From contig JAHBVY010000003.1 in the NCBI GenBank assembly GCA_019637265.1, positions 463,947 to 527,946 of the forward strand: a DNA stretch of 64,000 bases, in the 5' to 3' direction. Source of the stretch: Polyangiaceae bacterium (GTDB lineage: Bacteria; Myxococcota_A; Polyangia; Polyangiales; Polyangiaceae). Under the pieces are notes generated by a model. The model did not search any database. It was not told where the DNA came from and saw only the letters and a list, made by a program, of their open reading frames with translations. The translations under genes and the position numbers were made by a program. How positions within the stretch are numbered: position 1 is the first letter of the stretch; each line of letters begins with the position of its first letter. Below, in pieces: positions 39,859-48,371 of this stretch.

Positions 39859-42364
39859 GAGTATTCGTAGTAAGCAGCGCACCGAGCAGATCCGCGCGGT
39901 CGCGTGGGACTTTGGCAGCGTGAGCCCCCGAGGCGCCTCTCGGTCACAGGAGCGCACCGTATACCCCAGCCAGGGCCTTGGCGCAGGTCGCCAACCATCG
40001 CGCGGCAAGTTGCCGTCGCTCGCGCTTGGGGCCTTGGTTGGGGGTTTGGCATGGCTCTCCATGGGAAGCACCGGGTATGCCAAGCCCAAGACGCCGGGTT
40101 ACCCGGAGCGGGTCATCCAGTGGACCGTGGGGGAGGGCGAGACTTGTGGTGACATCGCGGTCGCCCTGTACGGCGCCGCGCGCCACGCCCACCTCATCGA
40201 GCGTTACTCCGGTGTCCAATGTCGAGGCAGCTTGGTGCTCAAGGCGGGGATGACGCTGGTGGTGCCAGCCGAGGTGACCAGCCTCGCGACGGCGCAGGTG
40301 CAGTCCATCAAGCCCGAGGTGCGAGCCAAGCCGCCGGGCGGTGGCTGGGAGACGGCCGCGCCGGGGATGCCGCTGCACCAGCGCTACAGCGTGAACACGC
40401 GGGAAGAGGCGCGCGCCGACATCCGCTTCATCGATCGCACGCGCATCTTCCTCTCGGAGCGCACGCTGGTGGTGATCTACGGCACCGCGCGGCAGAGCCA
40501 GGTGGCGCGCTCCAAGGAGCTGACGGTGGAGCTCGAGTCGGGCGAGCTGCAGGCGGGGCTCGCCGCCATCGCCGGCAAGCAGGTGGAGATCGGCGTGGCT
40601 GGGGGTGGTCAGGTATCCGCCGCGAGTCGCGACGCCGTGGTGCGCAAGAACACCGAGAAGCGCCGCACGACCGTCAGCGTCTTTGATGGTCAGGCGAACG
40701 TTCATTCTGGCGGCGCGCGCGTGACGGTCCCGAAGAACCATGGCTCCGCCTTCGTCGACCAAAAGGCGCCCAGCGAGCCCGCGCCGCTGCCGCCGCCGCC
40801 GAGCTACCGCGACGCCACCTCGCCCATCGTGGTGCTCGCCTCGGCGGGCCAGGGTGGGCTGATCCGCGGCGCGTGGTCCAAGGTGCCGCGGGCCTCGGCT
40901 TACCGCGTCGAGCTCAGCGCCGACCCGGAGTTCCACGAGATCTTGGTGCGCGAGGAGGTGGGCGCCGAGATCCTTGATTTCCGAGCAGAAAACATGCCGG
41001 TGGGCCGCTACTACCTTCGGGTGCGCGCCATCGACGTGGATGATTTCCTCGGCATCGCGAGCGTGACGCGGGCGGTGAGCGTGGTCGCGGTGAAGGGGGG
41101 GGGCTCGGGTTCGCAGGGCGTGAGCCTCCAGGGGGAGATCTCGGTGCATCGCTACCAGAGCGTGGAGCTCGAGGTGCCGAAGGGGCTCCAGATCAGCTTG
41201 GATGACGGTCCCTTCCTCGCGGCGCCCAAGGCCATCGATTTTGGCATCGTCACGCCCCAGGTGCTTCGGTTTCGGGGGGTTGGGGAGGAGCAAGAGCTCT
41301 CCGTGAAGGTGAAGTACGCCGCCCCCGAGGTGGAGATGGGCGTCACCCGGCTCCCGGACGGTGGCTTCACGGTGAGCGCGCGCTTCACCGGGATCGAGGC
41401 GGAGGCAGTCAGCTCGCGTGTCAAGCCGCGCGCGCGGGTTTTGTCCGCCGCCCGCGACGGGCGTGAGCTCGGCGTGGAGCTGCCGAGCGCCGCCTTCAAC
41501 CCAGGTGAAGGCGACGTGTTCGTGGCGCAGCTCCCAGCGATGGACGCCGATCACTTGGCGCTGGTGCTGGTGGACGACCGCGGGCGACGCCTCGGTGAGG
41601 CGACCTGGGACGCGCCCGGGATGGCGCCGCTCGCCGCCTTCGTGCTCCCGGAGCCGAAGCTCGGCGTGAGCCTCCCGCTGCGCCCGCTGCACCCAGCGCT
41701 CGGCACGCGCCTGATGTCGCCCGCGCGGCGCGCTCACGCGGCGGTGTCAGGTGGCATGACGAATGGCGGCGTGGGGCAGCTATGGGGTGAGGTGAGCGGC
41801 AGCACGGGTCGCAGTGAGTCTTGGCCGCAGCTCGGCTTCGACGCGCTGTTGCCGTCGAACGCGCTGCGTGACGGCGACGCCGAGCGGGTGGACAACGCCG
41901 CTTGGCTCGGCGCTTCGCTCGAGCTGTTCGCGCCCTTCGAAGGCGAGGGCTCGTTTGGGCTCGGCGCGCGCGTGGGGGTGCCCACGGACGACCAGAGCCA
42001 TGAGAGCGTGGAGCTCGCGCTGAGCCTCGGGCGTGAGGCGGGGAAGCTGTACTGGCTCACCAACTTGGGGGTGCGCATGCCGCTGGCGGAGGCGTATCCC
42101 CACGGAGACATGAAGGCGTTCTGGCTGTTCGGCGCTGGCTATGAGCTCGCGCGCCTCGCGCGCCTCTACGCGCAGCTGGACGTCCAGTTGCTGGTGGGTG
42201 ACGAGGCGGAGGTGCCTTCGGGGCTCGCGCCGCGGGGCGGCTTGGGCGCGGGCATCGAGCTCGGCGCGGAGCTGTTCGTCAACTTGGGCGCGCGCGTGGC
42301 GCCCACCAGTGACCTCGACAACCCGCTGCTCGTCCAGCTAGGGGCCGGCTACCGTGGCTTCTGA
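39857..42364 (+). CDS. LysM and FecR-domain protein with C-terminal outer-membrane beta-barrel
   Basis: Up to 835 residues. A signal-type helix (LPSLALGALVGGLAW) is followed by a LysM domain (~83-140: VIQWTVGEGETCGDIAVALYG), a FecR-like domain (~175-295), a Pro-rich spacer, a fibronectin-like unit (AYRVELSADPEFHEIL, YYLRVRAID), and a C-terminal ~200-residue beta-barrel ending in Phe, as outer-membrane proteins do. Probably tethers outer membrane to peptidoglycan. The ATG at 39857 overlaps the divergent OmpA start by two bases, so a later start (GTG at 39920 or TTG near 40010) is possible. The kinase gene overlaps its stop. Confidence 0.8.
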   Translation: MSIRSKQRTEQIRAVAWDFGSVSPRGASRSQERTVYPSQGLGAGRQPSRGKLPSLALGALVGGLAWLSMGSTGYAKPKTPGYPERVIQWTVGEGETCGDIAVALYGAARHAHLIERYSGVQCRGSLVLKAGMTLVVPAEVTSLATAQVQSIKPEVRAKPPGGGWETAAPGMPLHQRYSVNTREEARADIRFIDRTRIFLSERTLVVIYGTARQSQVARSKELTVELESGELQAGLAAIAGKQVEIGVAGGGQVSAASRDAVVRKNTEKRRTTVSVFDGQANVHSGGARVTVPKNHGSAFVDQKAPSEPAPLPPPPSYRDATSPIVVLASAGQGGLIRGAWSKVPRASAYRVELSADPEFHEILVREEVGAEILDFRAENMPVGRYYLRVRAIDVDDFLGIASVTRAVSVVAVKGGGSGSQGVSLQGEISVHRYQSVELEVPKGLQISLDDGPFLAAPKAIDFGIVTPQVLRFRGVGEEQELSVKVKYAAPEVEMGVTRLPDGGFTVSARFTGIEAEAVSSRVKPRARVLSAARDGRELGVELPSAAFNPGEGDVFVAQLPAMDADHLALVLVDDRGRRLGEATWDAPGMAPLAAFVLPEPKLGVSLPLRPLHPALGTRLMSPARRAHAAVSGGMTNGGVGQLWGEVSGSTGRSESWPQLGFDALLPSNALRDGDAERVDNAAWLGASLELFAPFEGEGSFGLGARVGVPTDDQSHESVELALSLGREAGKLYWLTNLGVRMPLAEAYPHGDMKAFWLFGAGYELARLARLYAQLDVQLLVGDEAEVPSGLAPRGGLGAGIELGAELFVNLGARVAPTSDLDNPLLVQLGAGYRGF

Positions 42365-44213
42365 GCCGCCTCGCGGGGCCCCAGCGGAGCCCGCGGAAGC
42401 GGCGGAGCCGACAGCCGAGCAGGTGACGTCAGAGCAGCTGACGTCAGAGGACGAGCGCGCCTTGGAGGGCCGCGCGCCGACGATGGCCGTCCCGAGCCTC
42501 GGCTTCGAGATGACCCTCGCGCCGCCGTCTCTCGCATCAGGCCTCGGCCACGGAGGGGTCGGCGTGAGCCCATCGGAGCCGCCCGCCAGGCCATCGCAGC
42601 TCGGCACCTTGCGCTACGGTGGGGCGGCGCCGAGCGGCGCTCCACCCGATCCGGGCTCGGCCAGCAGATCAGTCAGTCAGGCTGATGCAGATCCTCAGGG
42701 CAGTGAGGCTGACTCTGGCCCTGATTCGGAGGACTACGGCGACTTCGGCGGCTTCTCCTCGGTGCCGCCCGCGCCCCCCGAGCCTGGCAGCGTCGGCGGG
42801 TTCTCTTCGGCGCCGCCCGAGGCGTTCCGCCCGCGCGCCTCTCGGGTGCCGACCCAGCGCTCACCGCGCGTCGCCGCCCCCATGAGCCTGCGCGGCCCCG
42901 ATCGCTCCGATCCGCTGCTGGGCCGCTGCATCGCGGATAAGTACACGCTCACGGGCGTGCTGGGTGAGGGCGCCATGGGCGTGGTGTACCGCGGGGTGCA
43001 CGAGACCCTGGGCACGCCGATCGCCGTGAAGGTGATGCGCCGCAACGTGGCGGGGGACGACGTGTACCGCCGGCGCTTCGCGCGGGAGGCGCGCGCCGCG
43101 TCCCTGTTGGCGCACCCGAACGCGGTGCGCGTGCTCGACTACGGTGACGACGACGGGTTGCCTTACATCGTGATGGAGTTCGTGGAGGGTCAAGACCTCG
43201 ACGCCTGGATCCACTCTCAGGGCTCGCTGCCGCCCATCGCGCTGGTGGGCGAGCTGGGCGATCAGATCTTGAGCGCGCTCAGCGCGGCGCACGCTCGCGG
43301 CATCGTGCACCGCGATCTCAAGCCGGAGAACGTGATGCTCACCCAGCTCCAAGGCGGTGAGCTGTTGGCCAAGGTGAGCGACTTCGGCCTCGCCCACGTG
43401 GAAGATCCGCGCGACAACCAGCCGACGCTCACCCAGCGTGACGCGGTGGCGGGCACGCCCGCCTACATGAGCCCCGAGCAGTGTCGCTCCCTGGCCGTGG
43501 GCCCCTCCACGGATCTCTACGCGTTCGGTTGCCTGCTCACGGTGCTGCTTCAAGGGCACCCCCCGTTCGACGGCACCTCGCCCATCGACGTGATCTCCAA
43601 GCAGATGTTCGCGGAGCCACCTGCCCTCGCGCGGCCGAGCGGCGGCGAGCCGGTGCCGCCGCTGCTCGAGCGGCTGCGGCTCGATCTGCTGGCGAAGAAG
43701 GCGCACAAGCGGCCGCAGAACGCGGAGGAGGCGCGGGAGCGGCTCGCTCAGGCGGTGAGCCTGGAGGCGAACCGGCGGCTCACGCCGGACCGCAAAGGGG
43801 AGGTGCCGCTCGGCGCGCGCAGCGAGCGCGCGCTCGAGGAGACGCTCATCCACGCTCCAGCGCCGCCCGTCGTCGAGTCGGGGGAGGTGAGCGTGGAGCA
43901 GGTGACCTTACCAGGTGGGATGGAGGTGGACGCCTCGCTGCGGGTGGGCCTCGCGTCCCAGGGGGTGCGCCTCGGCGCGTTCTCGGAGCAAGGTCAGGGG
44001 CTCGTCCTGCTGGCGGCGCTCGACGCCAGCAGCGCTGCCTCCTGGCTCAGCGGGCGCTCGGGGCGGACGGTGGTGGTACACCTGCCGAGCGTGGAGACGG
44101 CGGGCATCAACGCGCTGATCGCCGCGGGCGCGCGTGAGGTGGTGGCGGGTCCGGTGGAGGCGGGGAGCCTCGCCCGGCGACTGCGCCGCGCCACCCGGCG
44201 CGCGCGAGGCTGA
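42354..44213 (+). CDS. Hanks-type Ser/Thr protein kinase
   Basis: 619 residues. A ~190-residue disordered Pro/Ser/Glu-rich N-terminus precedes the kinase domain: Gly loop GEGAMGVVYRG (~202), AVKVM Lys, HRDLKPENVM (~318), DFG and GTPAYMSPEQ. All catalytic residues are present. No membrane helix is visible. The last ~90 residues resemble a degenerate receiver-like fold (GLVLLAALDASS, VVVHLPSVETAGI, GAREVVAGPVEAGSLARRL). GTG start at 42354 overlaps the LysM/FecR gene by 11 nt. A plausible upstream kinase for the FHA activator (inference). Confidence 0.92.
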   Translation: MASEPPRGAPAEPAEAAEPTAEQVTSEQLTSEDERALEGRAPTMAVPSLGFEMTLAPPSLASGLGHGGVGVSPSEPPARPSQLGTLRYGGAAPSGAPPDPGSASRSVSQADADPQGSEADSGPDSEDYGDFGGFSSVPPAPPEPGSVGGFSSAPPEAFRPRASRVPTQRSPRVAAPMSLRGPDRSDPLLGRCIADKYTLTGVLGEGAMGVVYRGVHETLGTPIAVKVMRRNVAGDDVYRRRFAREARAASLLAHPNAVRVLDYGDDDGLPYIVMEFVEGQDLDAWIHSQGSLPPIALVGELGDQILSALSAAHARGIVHRDLKPENVMLTQLQGGELLAKVSDFGLAHVEDPRDNQPTLTQRDAVAGTPAYMSPEQCRSLAVGPSTDLYAFGCLLTVLLQGHPPFDGTSPIDVISKQMFAEPPALARPSGGEPVPPLLERLRLDLLAKKAHKRPQNAEEARERLAQAVSLEANRRLTPDRKGEVPLGARSERALEETLIHAPAPPVVESGEVSVEQVTLPGGMEVDASLRVGLASQGVRLGAFSEQGQGLVLLAALDASSAASWLSGRSGRTVVVHLPSVETAGINALIAAGAREVVAGPVEAGSLARRLRRATRRARG

Positions 44214-44371
44214 GGGCTCTAGCGCGCTTCGGGCGCCATGCACGGTGTCCTTCGGCGCGCGCAGCGCGCAGGAGCCGCTCATCGTGCTCGGGGCCTGCGG
44301 CGCCGTGGGGGGGACTCGGGATCTACCAACCCCCCCCAAAAAACGGGCGTATCGTCAGGTGCGCTGATGGC

Positions 44372-45136
44372 TCAGCGCGCGCTGGCCGTGGCTGCTGCCA
44401 CCTGGGCGGAGGTGCGACCGAAGCGGCGCTCCTTGGTGGCGTACTGGCGGATGCAGTCGATCAAGAGGTCCTCCTTGAAGTCAGGCCACATGACTGGGAG
44501 GAACATCAGCTCGGCGTAGGCCGCCTCGAACAGCAAGAAGTCGCTGAGGCGCGCCTCACCGCCGGTGCGGATCAAGAGATCCACGTCGGGCAGCGACTGC
44601 GTCGTCATTTCCTTGTGGAAAAATGACTCGTCGATCTCCTCGGGGAGCACCAGGCCGGCGCGCGCGCGGACGGCCAAGGCCCGCGCCGCGTTGACGATGT
44701 CTTGGCGGCCGCCGTAGCTGAGGGCCAGGCTCAGCGTCATGCGCTCGCCGTCGGCGCAGTAGTCGATGACGTGCTCCACCGCGCGGCGCGTGTGGGTGGG
44801 CAGATCTTCCACCTCCCCCACCACGTTCACGCGGATGCCGTGCTCACGGAGCTCCGCCTTCTCGCTCTCCGCGAACTCCACCAAGAGCCGCATCAGCGCC
44901 TCCACCTCGAGGGTGGGGCGCTGCCAGTTGGCGTTGCTGAACGCGTACAGCGTGAGGAACTCGATGCCCTGCTCACGGCAGGTGCGCACGGCCTCACGGA
45001 CGGCGGTGGCGCCCTCCGCGTGACCCTCGGCGCGCTCCAAGCCTCGGGCCTCCGCCCAGCGACCGTTGCCATCCATGATGATGGCGACGTGGCGGGGGCG
45101 AACGGATGAATCGAACAGGGGGGTGACGACTTTCAT
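44372..45136 (-). CDS. uppS: Undecaprenyl diphosphate synthase (cis-prenyltransferase)
   Basis: 254 residues. HVAIIMDGNGRWA contains the catalytic Asp22 and nearby Asn/Arg; FSNANWQRP and RTGGEARLSDFLLFEAAYAEL, then WPDF, are further family signatures. It makes the C55 lipid carrier for peptidoglycan and O-antigen. It stands alone here; cdsA and dxr, common neighbours elsewhere, are absent. Confidence 0.95.
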   Translation of the reverse strand: MKVVTPLFDSSVRPRHVAIIMDGNGRWAEARGLERAEGHAEGATAVREAVRTCREQGIEFLTLYAFSNANWQRPTLEVEALMRLLVEFAESEKAELREHGIRVNVVGEVEDLPTHTRRAVEHVIDYCADGERMTLSLALSYGGRQDIVNAARALAVRARAGLVLPEEIDESFFHKEMTTQSLPDVDLLIRTGGEARLSDFLLFEAAYAELMFLPVMWPDFKEDLLIDCIRQYATKERRFGRTSAQVAAATASAR

Positions 45137-45220
45137 GATCAGGCACCCAGCTTGACGCGGAACCTGCGCGCTCTGTGTGGAGGTTTGAAGGAGAACCCAG
45201 GGTGACCAGGGGAGCAGGGG

Positions 45221-45236
45221 TTGGGGGTTTGGCAGT
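45221..45236 (+). repeat. Dispersed motif A copy 6
   Basis: TTGGGGGTTTGGCAGT, core exact, preceded by GGGG instead of TT. It lies in the ~285-nt gap between uppS and the histidine kinase gene; that gap holds no gene. Confidence 0.65.
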
Positions 45237-45421
45237 AAAATAGCTCAGTCATTTCAAATACTTACGAGCCATGAGGCGCTGCCGCGCCCTGAAATGGCTC
45301 CGCTCGGCTCGCGCTCGGTGGCGCTGCGCGGCGGCGTTCGAGGCGCCTTGGCAGCGCTCGGAGGCGACCGGCGACGGCGTTCGAGGCTGCGGCGTTCGAT
45401 CCCCACGTGGCTCAGCGGGGC

Positions 45422-46855
45422 TCAGCTCCGCGCGATGCTGTCCTTCACCTGCCGCGCCACGTCGCGCAGCCCCACGTGCGGCAGCTGCATCCGAAACTCC
45501 ACCGTCGGGGGGCCCGGCTCCGTGAGCTCCACCAGGCCGCTGTGCGCCTCCGCCACCGCGCGCGCGATGCCGAGGCCGAGCCCGGTGCCGCCCCTGTCTT
45601 CCCGTGTGGTAACGAATCGCGCGAACACGCGGCGCCGGAGCTGCCGCGGGATCTCCCCGGTGTTCTGCACGCGCAGCACCACCTGCTCCCGCTCGCGCGC
45701 GAGGTGCACCCTGACCTCGCTGCCGCTCGGCGAGTGCACCAGGGCGTTCTGGATCAAGTTGCTCACCGCGCGGCTCAGCCACCCCGCGTCGCCGCGCACC
45801 TTCGCCTCCTTGGAGAGCGTGGTCTTCACGCGAGCGTCGGCGCCGAGCGCGACCACCGCGGCCCCCACCAGCTCGCTCAGGTCCACCACCTCCTCGTCGG
45901 CGACGCTGCGCGCCTCGATTTGGGCGAGGTTCAAGAGGTCGCGCAGCAGGCGCTCGATGCGATCGGTCGCCTCGCGGATGCGCCGCACGAAGCGCCGCGC
46001 CTCCTCTGGCTCCTCCAGCGCGCCCTCTTCGTCCAGCACCTCGGCGCTGGCGCGGATCGCGGCCACGGGGTTCTTCAGCTCGTGGCTCAGGTCGGCGGCG
46101 AAGGTCTCCACGAAGGGTCGCCCCTCGAGCTGGCGCCGCATGGAGTCGATCGAGCGGGTGAGCTTGGTCACCTCGCGCCCGAAGGCGGGCGGCGGCGCGG
46201 CGGTGCGCTCCCCGCGGCTCACGCGCTCACTGAACTCGGTGAGCGCCACGATGGGGCGCGCGATGGTGTGGCCGATCCACGCGGCGGCGACGGCGGCGGC
46301 GGCGCCGAGCACCAAGCTGATGACGAGCACGGGCGGCGCGAAGTCCGCCAGCATGCGCTGGATGACCACGCTCGGCTTCACGATCCGCACGTAGCCTACG
46401 ACGCCTGCGTCCGTCCGCAGCTCACGGTCCATGTGGACGGTGCCCGGCTCCTCGGCCTCGCTCCTTGAATCCGCAGGGAAACGGACTGCGCCCCCCGCGT
46501 CGAGGATCTCGAGCCGCACCTCACGCCCCCGCGCGCGCTCGCTCTCCAGCCGCTCCACCACGCCGCGGAGCCCGGTGCCGGTGCGCCGCATGTCACCCTC
46601 CAGCATGCTGGCGGCGAGCTCTGCTTCGTCCTCCGCCGCTTGCTTCGCGAGCCGCACCGCGCGCGCCTCCACGCGATCGATCACCATCAGCCCCAGGCCG
46701 AAGGCGAAGCTCCCGACGATGGCGGCGAGGGCGATGAACACCTGCATCCGCACGGACATGCCGCGGCTGAGGCTCTTCACCAGCCGGCTGGCGACGAACG
46801 CGACGAACAGGATGAGGCCGATGGTCGTCGCCGCGACGACGATCAGGCGCAGCAT
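45422..46855 (-). CDS. Sensor histidine kinase
   Basis: 477 residues. Two N-terminal hydrophobic segments, a ~110-residue extracytoplasmic region, another helix (VLVISLVLGAAAAVAAAWIG), HAMP (~195-250), HisKA with the phospho-acceptor His in LSHELKNPVAAIR, and a HATPase_c domain (NLIQNALVHSP, GTGLGLGIARAVAEAH). The layout resembles CreC/BaeS-type kinases. Translated 15 nt after the response-regulator gene in the same operon. Stimulus unknown. Confidence 0.94.
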   Translation of the reverse strand: MLRLIVVAATTIGLILFVAFVASRLVKSLSRGMSVRMQVFIALAAIVGSFAFGLGLMVIDRVEARAVRLAKQAAEDEAELAASMLEGDMRRTGTGLRGVVERLESERARGREVRLEILDAGGAVRFPADSRSEAEEPGTVHMDRELRTDAGVVGYVRIVKPSVVIQRMLADFAPPVLVISLVLGAAAAVAAAWIGHTIARPIVALTEFSERVSRGERTAAPPPAFGREVTKLTRSIDSMRRQLEGRPFVETFAADLSHELKNPVAAIRASAEVLDEEGALEEPEEARRFVRRIREATDRIERLLRDLLNLAQIEARSVADEEVVDLSELVGAAVVALGADARVKTTLSKEAKVRGDAGWLSRAVSNLIQNALVHSPSGSEVRVHLAREREQVVLRVQNTGEIPRQLRRRVFARFVTTREDRGGTGLGLGIARAVAEAHSGLVELTEPGPPTVEFRMQLPHVGLRDVARQVKDSIARS

Positions 46856-46870
46856 GAGCGTCGGCTCGCG

Positions 46871-47566
46871 CTAGGCGCGCGAGCCCTCCCTGACGCGGTA
46901 ACCCACGCCGCGCACCGTCTCGATCAAATCGGGCCCACCGCCTGCTTCCGTCAGCTTGCGCCGCAGCGACTTCACGTGGGAGTCCACCGTGCGATCGGTG
47001 ATGGCGAAGCCGTCCCCCCACACGCGATCGATCAGCTCGGCGCGGTTGTAGACGGTGCCAGGGCTCTCGAGCAGCGCCGCCAGCAGATCGAACTCCACCC
47101 GCGTGAGGTGATCGACGGGTGCGCCATTCACCTCCGCGCGGCGCCGGGCCTCGTCCACCCTGAGCGGCAGCGGGCCGCTCGGCGTTGGCACCGCGGCGCG
47201 GTGGCGCCGGAGCACCGCGCGCACCCGCGCCACCACCTCGCGCGGTGAGAACGGCTTGGGCACGTAGTCATCGGCGCCCGTCTCCAGCGCCGCCACCCGA
47301 TCCGCCTCACCATCGCGGCTGCTCAGCACGATGATGGGCGTCAGATCCCCTGCCTGACGCCGCCGCCCGATGAAGTCGAAGCCGCTGCCGTCCGGCAGCA
47401 TCAGGTCGAGCAGCACCAGATCCACCCCGGTGACCCGCTCCGCGGCGGTGATGGTGGCGCAGGTGGTCACCTCGAAGTCGTGGCGCCTGAGCGCGTAGCT
47501 CACCGACTCGCTGATCGCCGGCTCGTCCTCCACCACCAGCACGTGGGACTTCCAGCTGCTCTTCAT
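46871..47566 (-). CDS. OmpR/PhoB-family response regulator
   Basis: 231 residues. The receiver domain has the phospho-Asp in LVLLDLMLPDGSG, the acidic pair DEP and the Lys in YVPKPFSPRE. The C-terminal winged helix is of PhoB type (LTRVEFDLLAALLESPG, VDSHVKSLRRKL, IETVRGVGYRV). Partner of the kinase that follows. Confidence 0.95.
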   Translation of the reverse strand: MKSSWKSHVLVVEDEPAISESVSYALRRHDFEVTTCATITAAERVTGVDLVLLDLMLPDGSGFDFIGRRRQAGDLTPIIVLSSRDGEADRVAALETGADDYVPKPFSPREVVARVRAVLRRHRAAVPTPSGPLPLRVDEARRRAEVNGAPVDHLTRVEFDLLAALLESPGTVYNRAELIDRVWGDGFAITDRTVDSHVKSLRRKLTEAGGGPDLIETVRGVGYRVREGSRA

Positions 47567-47581
47567 CGCCGCCTCGCGTCG

Positions 47582-48160
47582 TCAGCGGAACGCACGCACC
47601 ACCTCCGGCGTCACCCGCGACAGCCGCTCGTAGTGATCCACGGTGGGGAGGGTGCCGGCGAAGTGCAGCACCAGGCCACCGGGGCGCACCTCCAAGTGCC
47701 CCGCGAAGCCGAGGTGCGCCAGGTGCTGGCGTGCGCCGAGCGGGAGCGCGCGCTGGGCCTCGCTGGGGGACGCCGCCAAGGTCGTCATGTGCTCGTCCCA
47801 GTCGGGGTCGCCCAGCGCCACCGTGGGCATCTTGGCGTTCTCCAGGAAGCTCACCCGGGTGTTGAAGTGCTCACCGCCGCGCGCCGCCACTCGGAGCGTG
47901 AAGCGCGGGTCCACGCAGAAGGCGAGCACGGTGCGCGCCAGGGGCTCGCTGTCTTCCAGCCCTACCCACGGCTCCGCCAGGGTGATCTGGCTGGTCCCCA
48001 CGGTGAACGAGGCCGCGTTGTAATAGACAGTGCCGCTCACCATGGTGTCGAACGGCTCCCAGGCTTGAAACCAGGCGAGGTCTGGGTGGCGCTGGAAGAA
48101 CATGCCCCGGCTCGCTGCCCAGCGGGCGATGTGCTCAGAGCCTTCGGGCGACGTGGCCAT
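47582..48160 (-). CDS. Hypothetical protein upstream of the two-component system
   Basis: About 192 residues, soluble, no signal peptide, no family recognised. The ATG at 48160 is preferred over an upstream in-frame start because the extra N-terminal segment is Arg/Pro-rich and non-coding in character. It ends 15 nt before the response regulator start and so is probably co-transcribed with it. Confidence 0.7.
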   Translation of the reverse strand: MATSPEGSEHIARWAASRGMFFQRHPDLAWFQAWEPFDTMVSGTVYYNAASFTVGTSQITLAEPWVGLEDSEPLARTVLAFCVDPRFTLRVAARGGEHFNTRVSFLENAKMPTVALGDPDWDEHMTTLAASPSEAQRALPLGARQHLAHLGFAGHLEVRPGGLVLHFAGTLPTVDHYERLSRVTPEVVRAFR

Positions 48161-48371
48161 GGCGGGCACTTTAGAGCACCGATCGACTCGCCGCGAGGTC
48201 GGGCGCGCGAAACCGCCCGCCGAGGGGGACTCGGGCGGTGGGGCGCTTGACGCGTGGAGCGCCTCAAGGCAACACGGAAGGGTGTCTCTACCCGATCGGC
48301 GCACCCTCACCTCCTCGTTCGTTGAGCTCTGCTGGCAGCGGCGTCCTGACGGGGACGGTCGGGCGGGTTTG

